The translations under genes and the position numbers were made by a program. A DNA stretch of 64,000 bases from Bradyrhizobium commune. Its GTDB lineage: Bacteria > Pseudomonadota > Alphaproteobacteria > Rhizobiales > Xanthobacteraceae. The stretch covers positions 1,922,001-1,986,000 of the forward strand of contig NZ_CP061379.1 of NCBI RefSeq assembly GCF_015624505.1, given 5' to 3'. Within the stretch, counting starts at the first letter, position 1. The number at the start of each line of letters is the position of its first letter. The notes under the pieces are model-generated. The model did no database searches and was not told the DNA's origin. It worked only from the letters and a program-made list of their open reading frames with translations. Positions 1 to 9,400 of this stretch are shown piece after piece.

Positions 1-550
1 GTACGCGCAGATTGTCGAGCGTGACGACCTTCTTCACCAGCTCCGGATGCAGTTTTGCGAAATACATCGAGATGTCGCCGCCGTTGGAATGTCCCACCAG
101 GGTCAAATGGCGGTAGTCAGCGTTCGGATAGCTCTTCTTGAGCTCGTCGATCGTGAACAGGATGTTGGCGATGCCGCGATTGTATTGCGAGCGGCGGCCG
201 ACATATTCCTCGCCGGCTTTCGTCACCATGGGATCGTCGCTCGAAAGATCGTGCTGGATGCTGACGACCAGATAGCCGCGGGCGGCGAATGTGTTGGTGA
301 GGAACGAATACTCGGTGTGCTTGACCGTGTTGCCGTGGCTGAGAATCACGACCGGCAGATCGATCATTTCCGCCAGTGATTCCATCTCGCGGTCGCGGCG
401 AACGGAGACCTCCACGGTCACGTCGCGGTCGCCGCGTAGAATGTCGGCGAACGCCATGGTGCTGTGGTGGATCGCCCATTTGCCGGCAATGAAATAGAGG
501 AAGCCCATCAGCGCCGCGACTGAGGCGAAAACGGCAATGCCTCGCTTCAT
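1..550 (-). CDS. alpha/beta hydrolase, partial (3' end beyond left edge)
   Basis: The reading frame opens at an ATG at 548-550 on the minus strand and runs off the left edge, leaving about 183 residues. The N-terminus (MKRGIAVFASVAALMGFLYF) is a hydrophobic signal peptide or anchor, so the protein is probably exported. An early VVILSHGN strand-turn, an oxyanion-type region, and a GHSNGG nucleophile elbow near residue 160 identify a serine alpha/beta hydrolase of the dienelactone hydrolase/acetylhydrolase kind. The acid and histidine of the triad would lie beyond the edge. The substrate cannot be told. The gene is divergent from the desaturase at 858. Confidence 0.75.
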   Translation of the reverse strand, partial: MKRGIAVFASVAALMGFLYFIAGKWAIHHSTMAFADILRGDRDVTVEVSVRRDREMESLAEMIDLPVVILSHGNTVKHTEYSFLTNTFAARGYLVVSIQHDLSSDDPMVTKAGEEYVGRRSQYNRGIANILFTIDELKKSYPNADYRHLTLVGHSNGGDISMYFAKLHPELVKKVVTLDNLRV

Positions 551-857
551 GACAATCTCCGCATCTTGATGTTCAAAATCCCGTAGAGGGGGGAGCCAAT
601 GGCCCGCCGACCCCCATGCCTGACGTACCCGCAAAACTCCCCGCCGGACGTCCATGAATGGTCCGGAACCGTATTGCGGGGTTTTTACAGCCGGATGACC
701 GGCTTGTCCGGTGCGGCCAATGGAGCGAATTCTCTCGCAGAAGTGAGGGGATTGCCCGTTTTTCGGGCGGCCGGCCCCTCCCGGCAGGTCAAGGGGAAGA
801 CCTGTTGAAATCCCTGGGCGGCAGCTTGGGTTGCATGCGCCCGGCGGCTATGTACTT
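551..857. other. intergenic region with one hairpin
   Basis: This stretch separates the divergent hydrolase and desaturase genes. The short reading frames in it have no recognisable content. An imperfect hairpin spans about 639-686: CCCCGC pairs with GCGGGG, with an inner CCGGAC/GTCCGG stem, and it is followed by TTTTTA on the plus strand. That is terminator-like or a possible attenuator ahead of the desaturase. No gene is supported. Confidence 0.35.
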
Positions 858-1841
858 ATGGCCGCATTGGAATCCTGCCCCGTGCAACACAAACGCGATC
901 ACCGCATCCTCCGCAGCCGACATTTTCACAAGATGCAGCGGCGGCATTTCCTGGTTTTCGATGTGCTGCCCTTCGTCGTCACACTGGTTGCGCTAGGACT
1001 GCTGTTCTACCGCCCGATCGGTCCGATGGAGTTCGGCCTGTTGTTCAGCTTCTGGTTGATCACCGGCCTTGGCCTGACCGTCGGCTATCACCGCCTGTTC
1101 ACCCATCGCGCCTTTGCGACATCGACCACGATGAGCGCGGTCCTGATCGTCATGGGATCGATGGCCGGCCGCGGCCCGATGCTGTCCTGGGCGGCGATGC
1201 ACCGGCGGCACCACGAACTGTCCGATCATGACGGCGATCTGCATTCGCCGCGCCTGCATGGTGACGGCCTGCTGGGCCGGCTGCGCGGCCTTCTGCACGC
1301 GCACCTGACCTGGATGACCGAGCACGATTATCCCAACGTCGCCCATTATGTGCCGGACCTGATGGCGAACCGCACGCTGGTCGCGGTCAACAGCTATTAT
1401 TACAGCTCGGCCGCGCTCGGCCTGCTGCTGCCGGCCGCGATCGGCGGCCTTGCCACGATGAGCCTGTGGAGCGCGCTGAGTGGCCTGCTGTGGGGCGGCG
1501 TGGTCCGCATGTTCGTGGTCGAGCAGACCATGTCCGCCATCAATTCGATCATGCACACATTTGGCGCCCAGCCCTTCGTCACCCGTGACGACAACAGCCG
1601 GAATCTCGGCGTGATGGCCTGGCTCGCCTGGGGCGAGGGCTGGCACAACAACCATCACGCCTTTCCTTACTCAGCGGCCTTCGGCCTGCGCTGGTTCGAG
1701 TTCGATCCCGGCTTCATCTTCATCCGCGCGCTGGAAGCGCTTGGGCTCGCCTGGGACGTCAAGGTGCCGAGCGAAGAGAAGATCGCGCGGCGCATGCTGC
1801 GGCAGCCGGGCGATGCGGCGCCCGACCTGGAGACGGGCTAA
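858..1841 (+). CDS. membrane acyl-CoA/acyl-lipid delta-9-type desaturase
   Basis: Non-haem di-iron fatty acid desaturase of the stearoyl-CoA desaturase/DesC family, which inserts a double bond into an acyl chain at the membrane. Counting from the ATG at 858, all three histidine boxes are present: HRLFTH (about 78-83), HRRHH (115-119) and HNNHH (263-267). Hydrophobic segments lie between them in the usual order, and the 327-residue length is normal. A frame extension reaches a TTG at 831, and ATG 933 (MQRRHF, just before the first membrane segment) is another possible start; none has a convincing ribosome site. It lies 38 bp before the MBOAT gene on the same strand, so it is likely co-transcribed with the acyltransferase cassette. 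Confidence 0.9.
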   Translation: MAALESCPVQHKRDHRILRSRHFHKMQRRHFLVFDVLPFVVTLVALGLLFYRPIGPMEFGLLFSFWLITGLGLTVGYHRLFTHRAFATSTTMSAVLIVMGSMAGRGPMLSWAAMHRRHHELSDHDGDLHSPRLHGDGLLGRLRGLLHAHLTWMTEHDYPNVAHYVPDLMANRTLVAVNSYYYSSAALGLLLPAAIGGLATMSLWSALSGLLWGGVVRMFVVEQTMSAINSIMHTFGAQPFVTRDDNSRNLGVMAWLAWGEGWHNNHHAFPYSAAFGLRWFEFDPGFIFIRALEALGLAWDVKVPSEEKIARRMLRQPGDAAPDLETG

Positions 1842-1879
1842 GGCCCGACGTCCGGCGATGACGGCGCAGCGCTGAACCG

Positions 1880-3262
1880 ATGCTGTTCAACGACTACCCC
1901 TTTCTCCTGGTCTTCCTGCCGGCAGCGCTGCTGATCTGCCGTCTGGCCGATCCCTATCCGCACTTGCGGATCGGGGTGCAGGTCGCGCTGTCGCTCGCCT
2001 TCTATGCCTGGGGCAGCCCGTCCTTCATTCTGCTGCTGATCGCCTCGATCGCCGTCAACTGGCTCGCCTCGGTTGCCTCCGGACGGATGAAGTGGAAGGC
2101 GGTGCTGAAGATCGTGATCGTGCTCGATATCGGCGTGCTGGCGCTGTTCAAATACGCCAATTTCCTGCTCGCCAATCTCGGCCTGGTGCTCGGCTCGAAT
2201 TTGCCGACGCTCGACATCGGGCTGCCGCTCGGCATCTCCTTCTTCACCTTCCACCACATCATGTATCTGGTCGACCTGAGGCGCGGCAAGGCGCCGCTCT
2301 ATGCGCTCGACCGCTACGCGCTCTACATCGCCTTCTTTCCGCAGGCGATCGCGGGGCCGCTCGCGCGCTGGTCGGAAGTGATGCATCAGTTCGGCCGTCA
2401 GGTCTATGTGCCGGGCTGGCAGCGCCGGTTCTGCATCGCGACCTGCTTCATCACGCTCGGCCTGTTCCAGAAAGTCGCGATCGCCGACAGCATCGCGCAT
2501 CTGCTCGATCCGATCTATGCGCAAGCGGCGGACGGACCGCTCGGACGCGGCGACGCCTGGCTCGCCTTCTGCTTCTCCTTCCAGATCCTGTTCGACTTCT
2601 CCGGCTATTCCGACATCGCGATCGGCCTCGGCCTGCTGTTCGGCGTGCAGCTGCCCTACAATTTCAATGCGCCGCTGCGCTCGACCAACATCCAGGATTT
2701 CTGGCAGCGCTGGCACATCACGCTGATGCTGTTTCTGCGCGACTACGTGTTCTATCCGCTGGTCAATTTGCGCCTGCTGCCGCGGCGCTGGTTGCCGGTG
2801 CAGTTCTTCGGCGCGATGCTGGTCACCATGGCGCTGTGCGGCCTGTGGCATGGCGCGAGCTGGACTTTTGTGCTGTGGGGCGTGCTGCACGGTCTTGCTC
2901 AGGTCGTTTGTTCGTTGTGGCGGCGCTACGGCCCGCACTTCCCGTCCTGGCTCGGCTGGGCGCTCACGGTGTTGTTCGTGCTCGCGACCGGCGTGATCTT
3001 TCGCGCCGGCTCGGTCGAGGCTGCGTGGCACGTCTTTGCCGGGCTGGCCCAGCCGTTGCCGCTCGCACGCGGGCAGCATTTGTGGCCGCTGATCTTGGCG
3101 CCGTTGTCCGCCTTCCTGCTGCCGGCAAGCCAGGACATCGTTGCGTTCCTCACGCGCCGTCCGAATCCGTTTTTGGCCGGCGTGCTCGGCATCGGCCTGT
3201 TCGCTTTGCTGCTCCACATGGGTGGTCGGGATCTTCATGAGTTCGTCTACTTCAAGTTTTGA
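1880..3262 (+). CDS. MBOAT-family O-acyltransferase (AlgI/DltB-like)
   Basis: A 460-residue polytopic membrane protein of the MBOAT family. The diagnostic regions are QAIAGPLARW near residue 156, FQILFDFSGYSDIAIG in the middle, then QRWHITLMLFLRDYVFYPL, and the LWHGASWTFVLWGVLHG segment with the catalytic-type histidine at 324 and a second at 337. Known members pass an acyl group from a cytoplasmic donor to an extracytoplasmic acceptor: alginate for AlgI, teichoic acid for DltB. Its stop overlaps the start of the SGNH-like gene by 26 bp, the usual MBOAT/SGNH pairing. The nearby acyl-AMP ligase and carrier protein suggest that its donor is acyl-ACP; that is inference. Confidence 0.9.
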   Translation: MLFNDYPFLLVFLPAALLICRLADPYPHLRIGVQVALSLAFYAWGSPSFILLLIASIAVNWLASVASGRMKWKAVLKIVIVLDIGVLALFKYANFLLANLGLVLGSNLPTLDIGLPLGISFFTFHHIMYLVDLRRGKAPLYALDRYALYIAFFPQAIAGPLARWSEVMHQFGRQVYVPGWQRRFCIATCFITLGLFQKVAIADSIAHLLDPIYAQAADGPLGRGDAWLAFCFSFQILFDFSGYSDIAIGLGLLFGVQLPYNFNAPLRSTNIQDFWQRWHITLMLFLRDYVFYPLVNLRLLPRRWLPVQFFGAMLVTMALCGLWHGASWTFVLWGVLHGLAQVVCSLWRRYGPHFPSWLGWALTVLFVLATGVIFRAGSVEAAWHVFAGLAQPLPLARGQHLWPLILAPLSAFLLPASQDIVAFLTRRPNPFLAGVLGIGLFALLLHMGGRDLHEFVYFKF

Positions 3263-4247
3263 CACCGATCCCGCTTGGGGCAGAAGCCTGATGGCGTGCC
3301 TGGGCGCGCTGACCGGCGCCGCATTGCTGGTGCTCGCGCTGATGGTGCTGGTCGATCCCTATGACAGCGGCAAGCTTGGACTGCTCGGCATCGACGGCGT
3401 CGACAATCGTCTCACCCAGATCACGGCGGCGAGCCGCGCACGCGACCCGAATTTCAACGCGGCCATCCTCGGCAATTCGACGGCGCAGTTGATCGAGCCG
3501 GCGGAATTGTCGCGCGCGACCGGCCTGCGCTTCGTGCAGCTCTACATGACCGGTTCGGCTCCGCGCGAGCAGCTCGCGGTGCTCGACTTCTTCCTGCGCA
3601 ATCACCGGCAGGTTGGGGCGCTGGTGATCGCTGCCGACCCCGGCTGGTGCGTGCATGCGCGGCCGAAAGAGGAGGGCGCGCCATTTCCCTACTGGCTCTA
3701 TGACAGGAGCGTCGTCACCTACGCGGTGCGGCTGATCTCCTGGCAGGCGATCGAGCAGGCATTTCAGCGGCTCGGCATCGGGCTCGGCTGGCGGCAGCGG
3801 ATGAATCCGGACGGCTTTGTCAGCTATGAGGACATCTGGCCGCCCGGCCAGTTCAAGGAGATCGGTCAGCCCAGGGATCCTGCGCCGGCAGCATCCGCCG
3901 AGGCGCGTGCGGCATTTTCCGAGATCGCTGCACTGGAGGAGATCGTCAGAAAGCTGCCGGCCGACGTACCGATCGTGATCATCGTGCCGCCGACCTTTGC
4001 GGCCACCGTGCCGAGGCCCGGCACGGATGCCGCGCTGGAGCGCAGCGCCTGCGACGCCGCGCTGAAGACAATCGTGGCGGGACGGCCGCGCAGCAATTTC
4101 ATCAGCTATCGCGTCGACAACGAGCTGACCCGCGACCGCGGCAATTTTGCCGACTTCATCCACTATCGTCCGAAACTCGCGCGCGCGATCGAGCGGGGCA
4201 TCATCGCGAGCCTGCGCGACGGCGAGAAGGCGAAGATCGATTTCTGA
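3237..4247 (+). CDS. SGNH-like membrane-anchored partner of the MBOAT protein (DltD/AlgJ-like role)
   Basis: A 336-residue protein. The frame is open from 3141, but the ATG at 3237 fits best because residues 18-40 from it form a single signal-anchor helix, as in DltD, AlgJ and AlgX. After the anchor, AAILGNSTAQL places a serine in a GNS block (S81) and the C-terminus has DFIHYRP (D306, H309), the DxxH end of an SGNH triad. Sequence in between is divergent, so activity is uncertain. It overlaps the MBOAT gene and is probably translationally coupled. Its TGA stop (4245-4247) forms one arm of a hairpin shared with the convergent ligase gene. Confidence 0.75.
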   Translation: MSSSTSSFDTDPAWGRSLMACLGALTGAALLVLALMVLVDPYDSGKLGLLGIDGVDNRLTQITAASRARDPNFNAAILGNSTAQLIEPAELSRATGLRFVQLYMTGSAPREQLAVLDFFLRNHRQVGALVIAADPGWCVHARPKEEGAPFPYWLYDRSVVTYAVRLISWQAIEQAFQRLGIGLGWRQRMNPDGFVSYEDIWPPGQFKEIGQPRDPAPAASAEARAAFSEIAALEEIVRKLPADVPIVIIVPPTFAATVPRPGTDAALERSACDAALKTIVAGRPRSNFISYRVDNELTRDRGNFADFIHYRPKLARAIERGIIASLRDGEKAKIDF

Positions 4248-4262
4248 ACCGCAGGCGGTTCA
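4245..4262. terminator. palindrome containing both convergent stop codons
   Basis: TGAACCGC-AG-GCGGTTCA is a perfect 8-bp inverted repeat. Its left end is the TGA of the SGNH-like gene and its right end, read on the minus strand, is the TGA of the acyl-AMP ligase gene. It may act as a compact two-way 3' hairpin. There is no T-tract, so intrinsic termination is not certain. Confidence 0.45.
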
Positions 4263-5960
4263 GGAAATCTCTTCGAAGCCGCCGTCGCGCCAGAGTTTTC
4301 GTGCCAGCTTGCGCTGGATCTTGCCGCTGGTGGTTTTTGGCAGGGCGCCCGGGCGGATCAGCGCGATGTGCCGGGCGGAGAGTTCGTGATTGTCGACGAC
4401 GGCCTCGCGGATCCGGCCCTTGATCTCTTCGGCGTCGATGGTGTGGCGCGCGGTGCGCTCCACTTCCTGCACGATGACGAGGCTCTCCTCGCCATGTTCG
4501 TCAGGGACAGAAAACGCCGCGCCGCAGTTTTCGCGCAATGCGCTGTCCAGCGCCTGCACCGTGCGCTCGATGTCCTGCGGATAATGGTTGATGCCGCGGA
4601 TGATGATCAGGTCCTTGATCCGCCCGGTGACGAACAATTCGCCTGTTGCGTCGAGGAAGCCGAGATCGCCGGTGCGCAGCCACCTTCCGTCCTCGCCGGC
4701 AATCGCCGCATTCAGCTCCTCGCGCGTCGCCACGTCGTTGCGCCAATAGGCGCGGGCGATATTGGCGCCGCTGACCCAGATTTCGCCGACGCGGTCGGCG
4801 GGAAGCCGCAGGCAGCGCTCGGGTTCGACAATGGCAATATGTTCGCCGACAAGCGCGCGCCCGCAGCTGACCACGATCTGCGCATCCCCGGAATCGATCG
4901 GCATGGCTGCCGCGTGGGCCTGAAGCGCTGCGCGGCTGATGCTGCGTGTGACATAACCGCCACCGCGTGTCCCGCCGGAGATCAACAGCGTCGCCTCCGC
5001 CATGCCGTAGGCCGGATACATCGCGCGCGGATCGAATCCATGCGGCGCGAATGTCGTGACGAATCGCTCGATGGTTTCCGCATGCACCGGCTCGGCGCCA
5101 TTGAGCGCGATCCTGAGCGAGGACAGATCCGTGCCCTCCATCTGGTCGGTGCGATAGCGGCTGACGCAGAGGTCGAAGCCGAAATTCGGGCCGCAGGCGA
5201 CCTCGGCACGATAGTGCGAGATCGCGCGCAGCCAGCCGAGCGGCCGCTGCATGAATGCGTTCGGCGCCATCAGCACGCAAGTCGACCCGACATAGAGCGC
5301 TTGCAGCGCGTTCAGGATCAGTCCCATGTCGTGATAGAGCGGCACCCAATTGACATAGGTCGATTGCCTTGTGTTGCCGAGCGCGAGCCGGATCATCTCG
5401 AGATTGGCGAGCAGATTGGCGTGGCTCACCATCACGCCCTTCGGCTCGGATGTGGAGCCGGAGGTGTATTGCAGGAAGGCGACGTCCTCGGACGTCGGCT
5501 CGGGCAGATCGACCTCTGCACCGGCTTCTCCGGTAAGGTCGACCTCGATCCAGCGGATGTTCTCCTGCGCGAAACGCGCCTGCAAATCGCCGCGCAGCGC
5601 AAAAGCGGAGGTGGTCAGCGCCAGCGCCGGCTCGCAATTGGCGAGGATCGCGGCGCTGGCATCACGCGCGCTGTTTCGGCGCGGCATCATCATCGGTACC
5701 GCGATGATGCCGGCGATCAGGCAGCCGAGGAACGCCACCATGAATTCGATGCCCGGTGGAAACACCAGGATGGCGCGGTCGCCGGGGCGCGCGATGGCGG
5801 TCAGGCGCATCGCAAGCGCGCGCGAGGCCTCATGCAATTGGCGAAAGGTGAGGGCGGCCTCTTCCGTCCCGCGATCGGAGACGAAGACATAGGCGCGATC
5901 GTCGCCCCGGTCCGCCGCACGCCGGGCCAGCAGCGCCACGAGCGAGCGGAAAGTGTCCAT
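4260..5960 (-). CDS. fatty-acyl-AMP ligase (FAAL-type acyl-adenylate synthetase)
   Basis: A 566-residue ANL-superfamily enzyme that adenylates a carboxylic acid and hands it to a carrier protein. The phosphate-binding loop YTSGSTSEPKGV is at residues 165-176. YPAYGMAEATLLISGG is the A5-type motif in the form typical of FAALs rather than acyl-CoA ligases. GRIKDLIIIRGINHYPQDIE is the hinge/A8 region, also FAAL-like, and KTTSGKIQR carries the C-terminal lysine. It starts 25 bp after the carrier protein gene on the same strand, which supports acyl-AMP to acyl-ACP transfer. It converges with the MBOAT/SGNH pair. The chain length of the acid cannot be inferred. Confidence 0.88.
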   Translation of the reverse strand: MDTFRSLVALLARRAADRGDDRAYVFVSDRGTEEAALTFRQLHEASRALAMRLTAIARPGDRAILVFPPGIEFMVAFLGCLIAGIIAVPMMMPRRNSARDASAAILANCEPALALTTSAFALRGDLQARFAQENIRWIEVDLTGEAGAEVDLPEPTSEDVAFLQYTSGSTSEPKGVMVSHANLLANLEMIRLALGNTRQSTYVNWVPLYHDMGLILNALQALYVGSTCVLMAPNAFMQRPLGWLRAISHYRAEVACGPNFGFDLCVSRYRTDQMEGTDLSSLRIALNGAEPVHAETIERFVTTFAPHGFDPRAMYPAYGMAEATLLISGGTRGGGYVTRSISRAALQAHAAAMPIDSGDAQIVVSCGRALVGEHIAIVEPERCLRLPADRVGEIWVSGANIARAYWRNDVATREELNAAIAGEDGRWLRTGDLGFLDATGELFVTGRIKDLIIIRGINHYPQDIERTVQALDSALRENCGAAFSVPDEHGEESLVIVQEVERTARHTIDAEEIKGRIREAVVDNHELSARHIALIRPGALPKTTSGKIQRKLARKLWRDGGFEEIS

Positions 5961-5985
5961 TGGTCTGTGCCGGGTTCAACCGCCC

Positions 5986-6240
5986 TCAGGCGGCGGAGCG
6001 GATCGCGCGCTTGTTGGCGAGATATCGCGACAGCCCCTCAACGGTCGGGTGGTCGTAAAAGTCGTCGGTCGACAGTTCGAGGTCGAGCTTCTCCTCGAGT
6101 TCCATCATGAAATAGACAAGCATCGCCGAATCAAGCCCGAGGCGATTGAATTTTGTGCTGAGGTCGACCCGGTCCCTCGAGATTCGCAGGATATTGGCCA
6201 GCGCAGTAACGCAAAAATCCGAAATCTGCTCGCGTGTCAT
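5986..6240 (-). CDS. acyl carrier protein
   Basis: An 84-residue carrier protein. The frame is open to 6294, but the ATG at 6240 (MTREQISDF) gives a normal ACP length. The phosphopantetheine site is GLDSAM with serine 38, followed by the acidic helix MMELEEKLDLELS and then YDHPTVEGLSRYL, a standard helix IV. Divergent from household AcpP, it resembles carrier proteins of adenylation clusters. It is the first gene of a two-gene minus-strand operon with the fatty-acyl-AMP ligase, which probably loads it. Confidence 0.9.
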   Translation of the reverse strand: MTREQISDFCVTALANILRISRDRVDLSTKFNRLGLDSAMLVYFMMELEEKLDLELSTDDFYDHPTVEGLSRYLANKRAIRSAA

Positions 6241-6459
6241 TTCATTTCCCAGAAACAGTCGGTACGACAATACGGGCGACCCCGGGGTTGTCAATTTGGC
6301 CGGAACGCCGAAGCGTTGAAGGTTGGGGACTGTTGCTTTCCTGCGTCGTTTTGCTGCTCATTTCGTCCCCGGCTCCCGCGATTTACCGCGGTCGACAGGA
6401 GCGGCGCCCGCCCCTATCCTCCCAAAATTGCCATCTGACGCGCGTGACGGGATTTTCGC

Positions 6460-9400
6460 ATGAGCCGCGCCCGCTTGTTTGCTGCATTTTTGATTCTGGT
6501 CCTGCTGCCCTTCCGGGCCATCGCCCAGCGCGGCAATGATTTTGATTCGCTGCTCGCGCAGATGAATGCAGCGACGCAGGAAGGGCGCTGGGCCGACGGG
6601 CTGGCGGCGGCCCAGAAGCTGGACGTTCTGGTGCGCCGCCGGCAGGGCGCCGACAACATGAACTATGCCGGCGTGCTCCATAACGAGGGCATGTTCCTGC
6701 ACAATCTCGGCCGCTACCCAGAGGCCATCGACAAGTTGAATGCGGCGCTGGCGATCAAGCTGCGCAACAACGACGTCGCCTCCGTGCTGCGCACCTCCAA
6801 CATCCTGGTCGGCGCGCTCGGCGTGCTCGAGCGGCGCGCCGAGGCAACCACGGTGGCCGAACGGGCACTCGCGCTCGGCACCAGCGCGTTCGGCGCCAAC
6901 GACGTCCGCCTCTCGGACACGCTGGCAGCACTCGGCGGACTGGCGCGCGACAAGGAGAACTACCAGGAGGCGGCCGGCTATTTCGAGCGCGTGCTCGCGA
7001 ACTTGCGGGCCGCCAATGCGCCGCCTGTCGATCTCGCCAACGCGATGGACAATCTCGGCGACACCTATGGACGGCTTGGACGTTTCGATGACGGCGAGCG
7101 TCTGCTGAAGCAGGCGATCGATCTGCTCGATCGCAGCTACGGGCAGAACGCTCAGGCCGCGCCGAATTACGACGAGATCTTCAACAACCTCGGCAGCCTC
7201 TACAAGGATGCCGGCCGCTTCGCCGAGGCGGAAGCCGCGATGCGGCGATCACTGGCGATCGTGCGGGCGCGCAGTGGCGAGGATCACCCCAACACCGCGG
7301 CGACCATGGGCAACCTCGCGATCGTGCTCGAGCAGGAGGGGCGTTACACCGAGGCCGAAAAGCTCTACCAGCGCGTCCTGGAGGTCTATGAGAAGGTCTA
7401 TGGCCCGAACCATCCGACCACGGCGATCGGCCTCTACAATCTCGCCGACGTCTATGTCGATCAGGGCAAGGTCGAGGCCGCGGTGGGATTGCAGCAGCGC
7501 GTGCTTGCGATCTACGAGAAGAGCGCCGGCGCCGACAGCCCCGATGTCGGGCGCGCCCTGAACAATCTCGCCAACAGCTATGCGAGCCTCGGGCGCTATG
7601 ACGAGGCGATCGATCTGTTTCGGCGCGCGCTCGCGATCATGGAGCACAAGTTCGGTCAGGGCAGCGGGCCGACCGCAGTGGCGGCGGAGTCGCTGGGGCG
7701 CGGTCTGACCGATGCCGGACATCTCGACGAGGCCGCGCAATATCTCGGCCAGGCGCTCGAGATCAACCGGCGCATGCTCGGCGAGACCCATCCCGAGCTC
7801 ATCAAGTCGCTTGGCAATCTCGGCTTTCTCGAGCTGAAGCGGGACCACGCGGTCGAAGCGCGACGCCTGTTCGATCAGGCGCTCCGGATCGCGCAGGACC
7901 GGTTGGGGCCGCGCCATCACGACACCGTCGCGGCCATCGTTCACCTCGGCAATCTCGACACGCATGAGGGAAAATGGGCCGATGCATTGGTGCGGTTGAG
8001 ACAGGCATCGGCCGTGTTCAACACCGAGCGCAATCCGCAATTCACCCGCTTCGTCGAGCTTGATCCGCTCCTGATCGAGGCGATCTGGCGCGTCACGGAC
8101 GGCCATCCGGACGATGCGGCGAAGGATGAGGCATTTGGCGCCCTCCAACGGGCCCACGAGACCAAGGCAGGCGCGGCGCTGGCGCAGATGGCGGCGCGAT
8201 TTGGCGCCGGCAATGACGCCATCGCGGTGCTGCTGCGGCGCCAGCAGGACCTGAAGGCGAGCCTCGAGGCGCTCGACAAGCGTGTCACGACCGAGCTTGG
8301 CCAGCCTGAGGGCAAGCGCAACGATGCGCTGATCGGCAGCCTCCGCGCGGAATTGGCGCGGACGCAGAAATCCTATGACGACGTCACGGCGCAGCTCGAG
8401 CGCGGCTTCCCGGCCTATGCCGAATTGTCGAGCCCGCAGCCGCTGTCGATCGCGCAGGCGCGAGAGCTGTTGAAGCCGGACGAAGCGCTGGTGGCGTTCA
8501 TCGCATGGTATAACGAGGTCTTCGCCGTCGCGGTGACGCGCGAGACGAGCGCGCTGCGGAAGATCGCGCTCAACAGCAAGCAGATCAGCGACCGGGTGGC
8601 GCATCTGCGGACCAGCCTTGCCAACCCGGAGACGCGCGCGACGTTCGATCTCGACGCTTCGTTTGATCTCTATAGTGCGCTGTTCGGTCCGATCAGCGCA
8701 GACATCGCCGGCAAGCCGAAGCTGCTGGTGGTCCCGGCCGATGCGCTGACCAGCCTGCCGTTCCACGTGCTGGTGACGAAGAAGCCCGATCCCGCATTGG
8801 CTGCCGATGAGCGCTACCGGCAGGCGGCCTGGCTGCTCAACGAGCGCGCGATCACGGTGCTGCCGTCGGTGCCCAGTCTGCGCGCATTGCGCCGCCTGGC
8901 CAGGGAATCGCATGCGACGAAGCCGTTCATCGGATTTGGCGATCCGGTGTTCCAGCGCACATCCCCGGACAAGCCGGCGGGCACCGGGCGCAACGTGCGG
9001 CCGTATCAGGACTACTATCAGGGCTCCACCGTCGATCTCGAACGCCTGCGCACAGGCCTGCCTGCGCTGCCGGAGACCGCGGGCGAGCTTCAGGCCGTGG
9101 CGCGTGCGCTCGGCGCTTCGCCGCAGGACGACGTCAAGCTCGGCCCGGCCGCCACGGTTACCAATGTCGGCACGCTGCCGCTGGATCAGTACCGCGTCGT
9201 CGATTTCGCTACCCACGGCCTTGTCGCCGGCGAGGTCAACGGCCTCAGTGAGCCTGCGCTGGTGCTGACACTGCCGGACCGGCCGACCAGCGAAGACGAC
9301 GGCCTGCTCACCGCAAGCCGGATCGCCAAGCTCAAGCTCGACGCGGATTGGGCGGTGCTGTCCGCCTGCAACACGGCCGCCGGCGACAAACCCGGCGCGG

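Noticed and set aside
4368..6110. 580-residue open frame on the plus strand
   Set aside because: Antisense of the acyl-AMP ligase and carrier protein genes, which have full motif sets.
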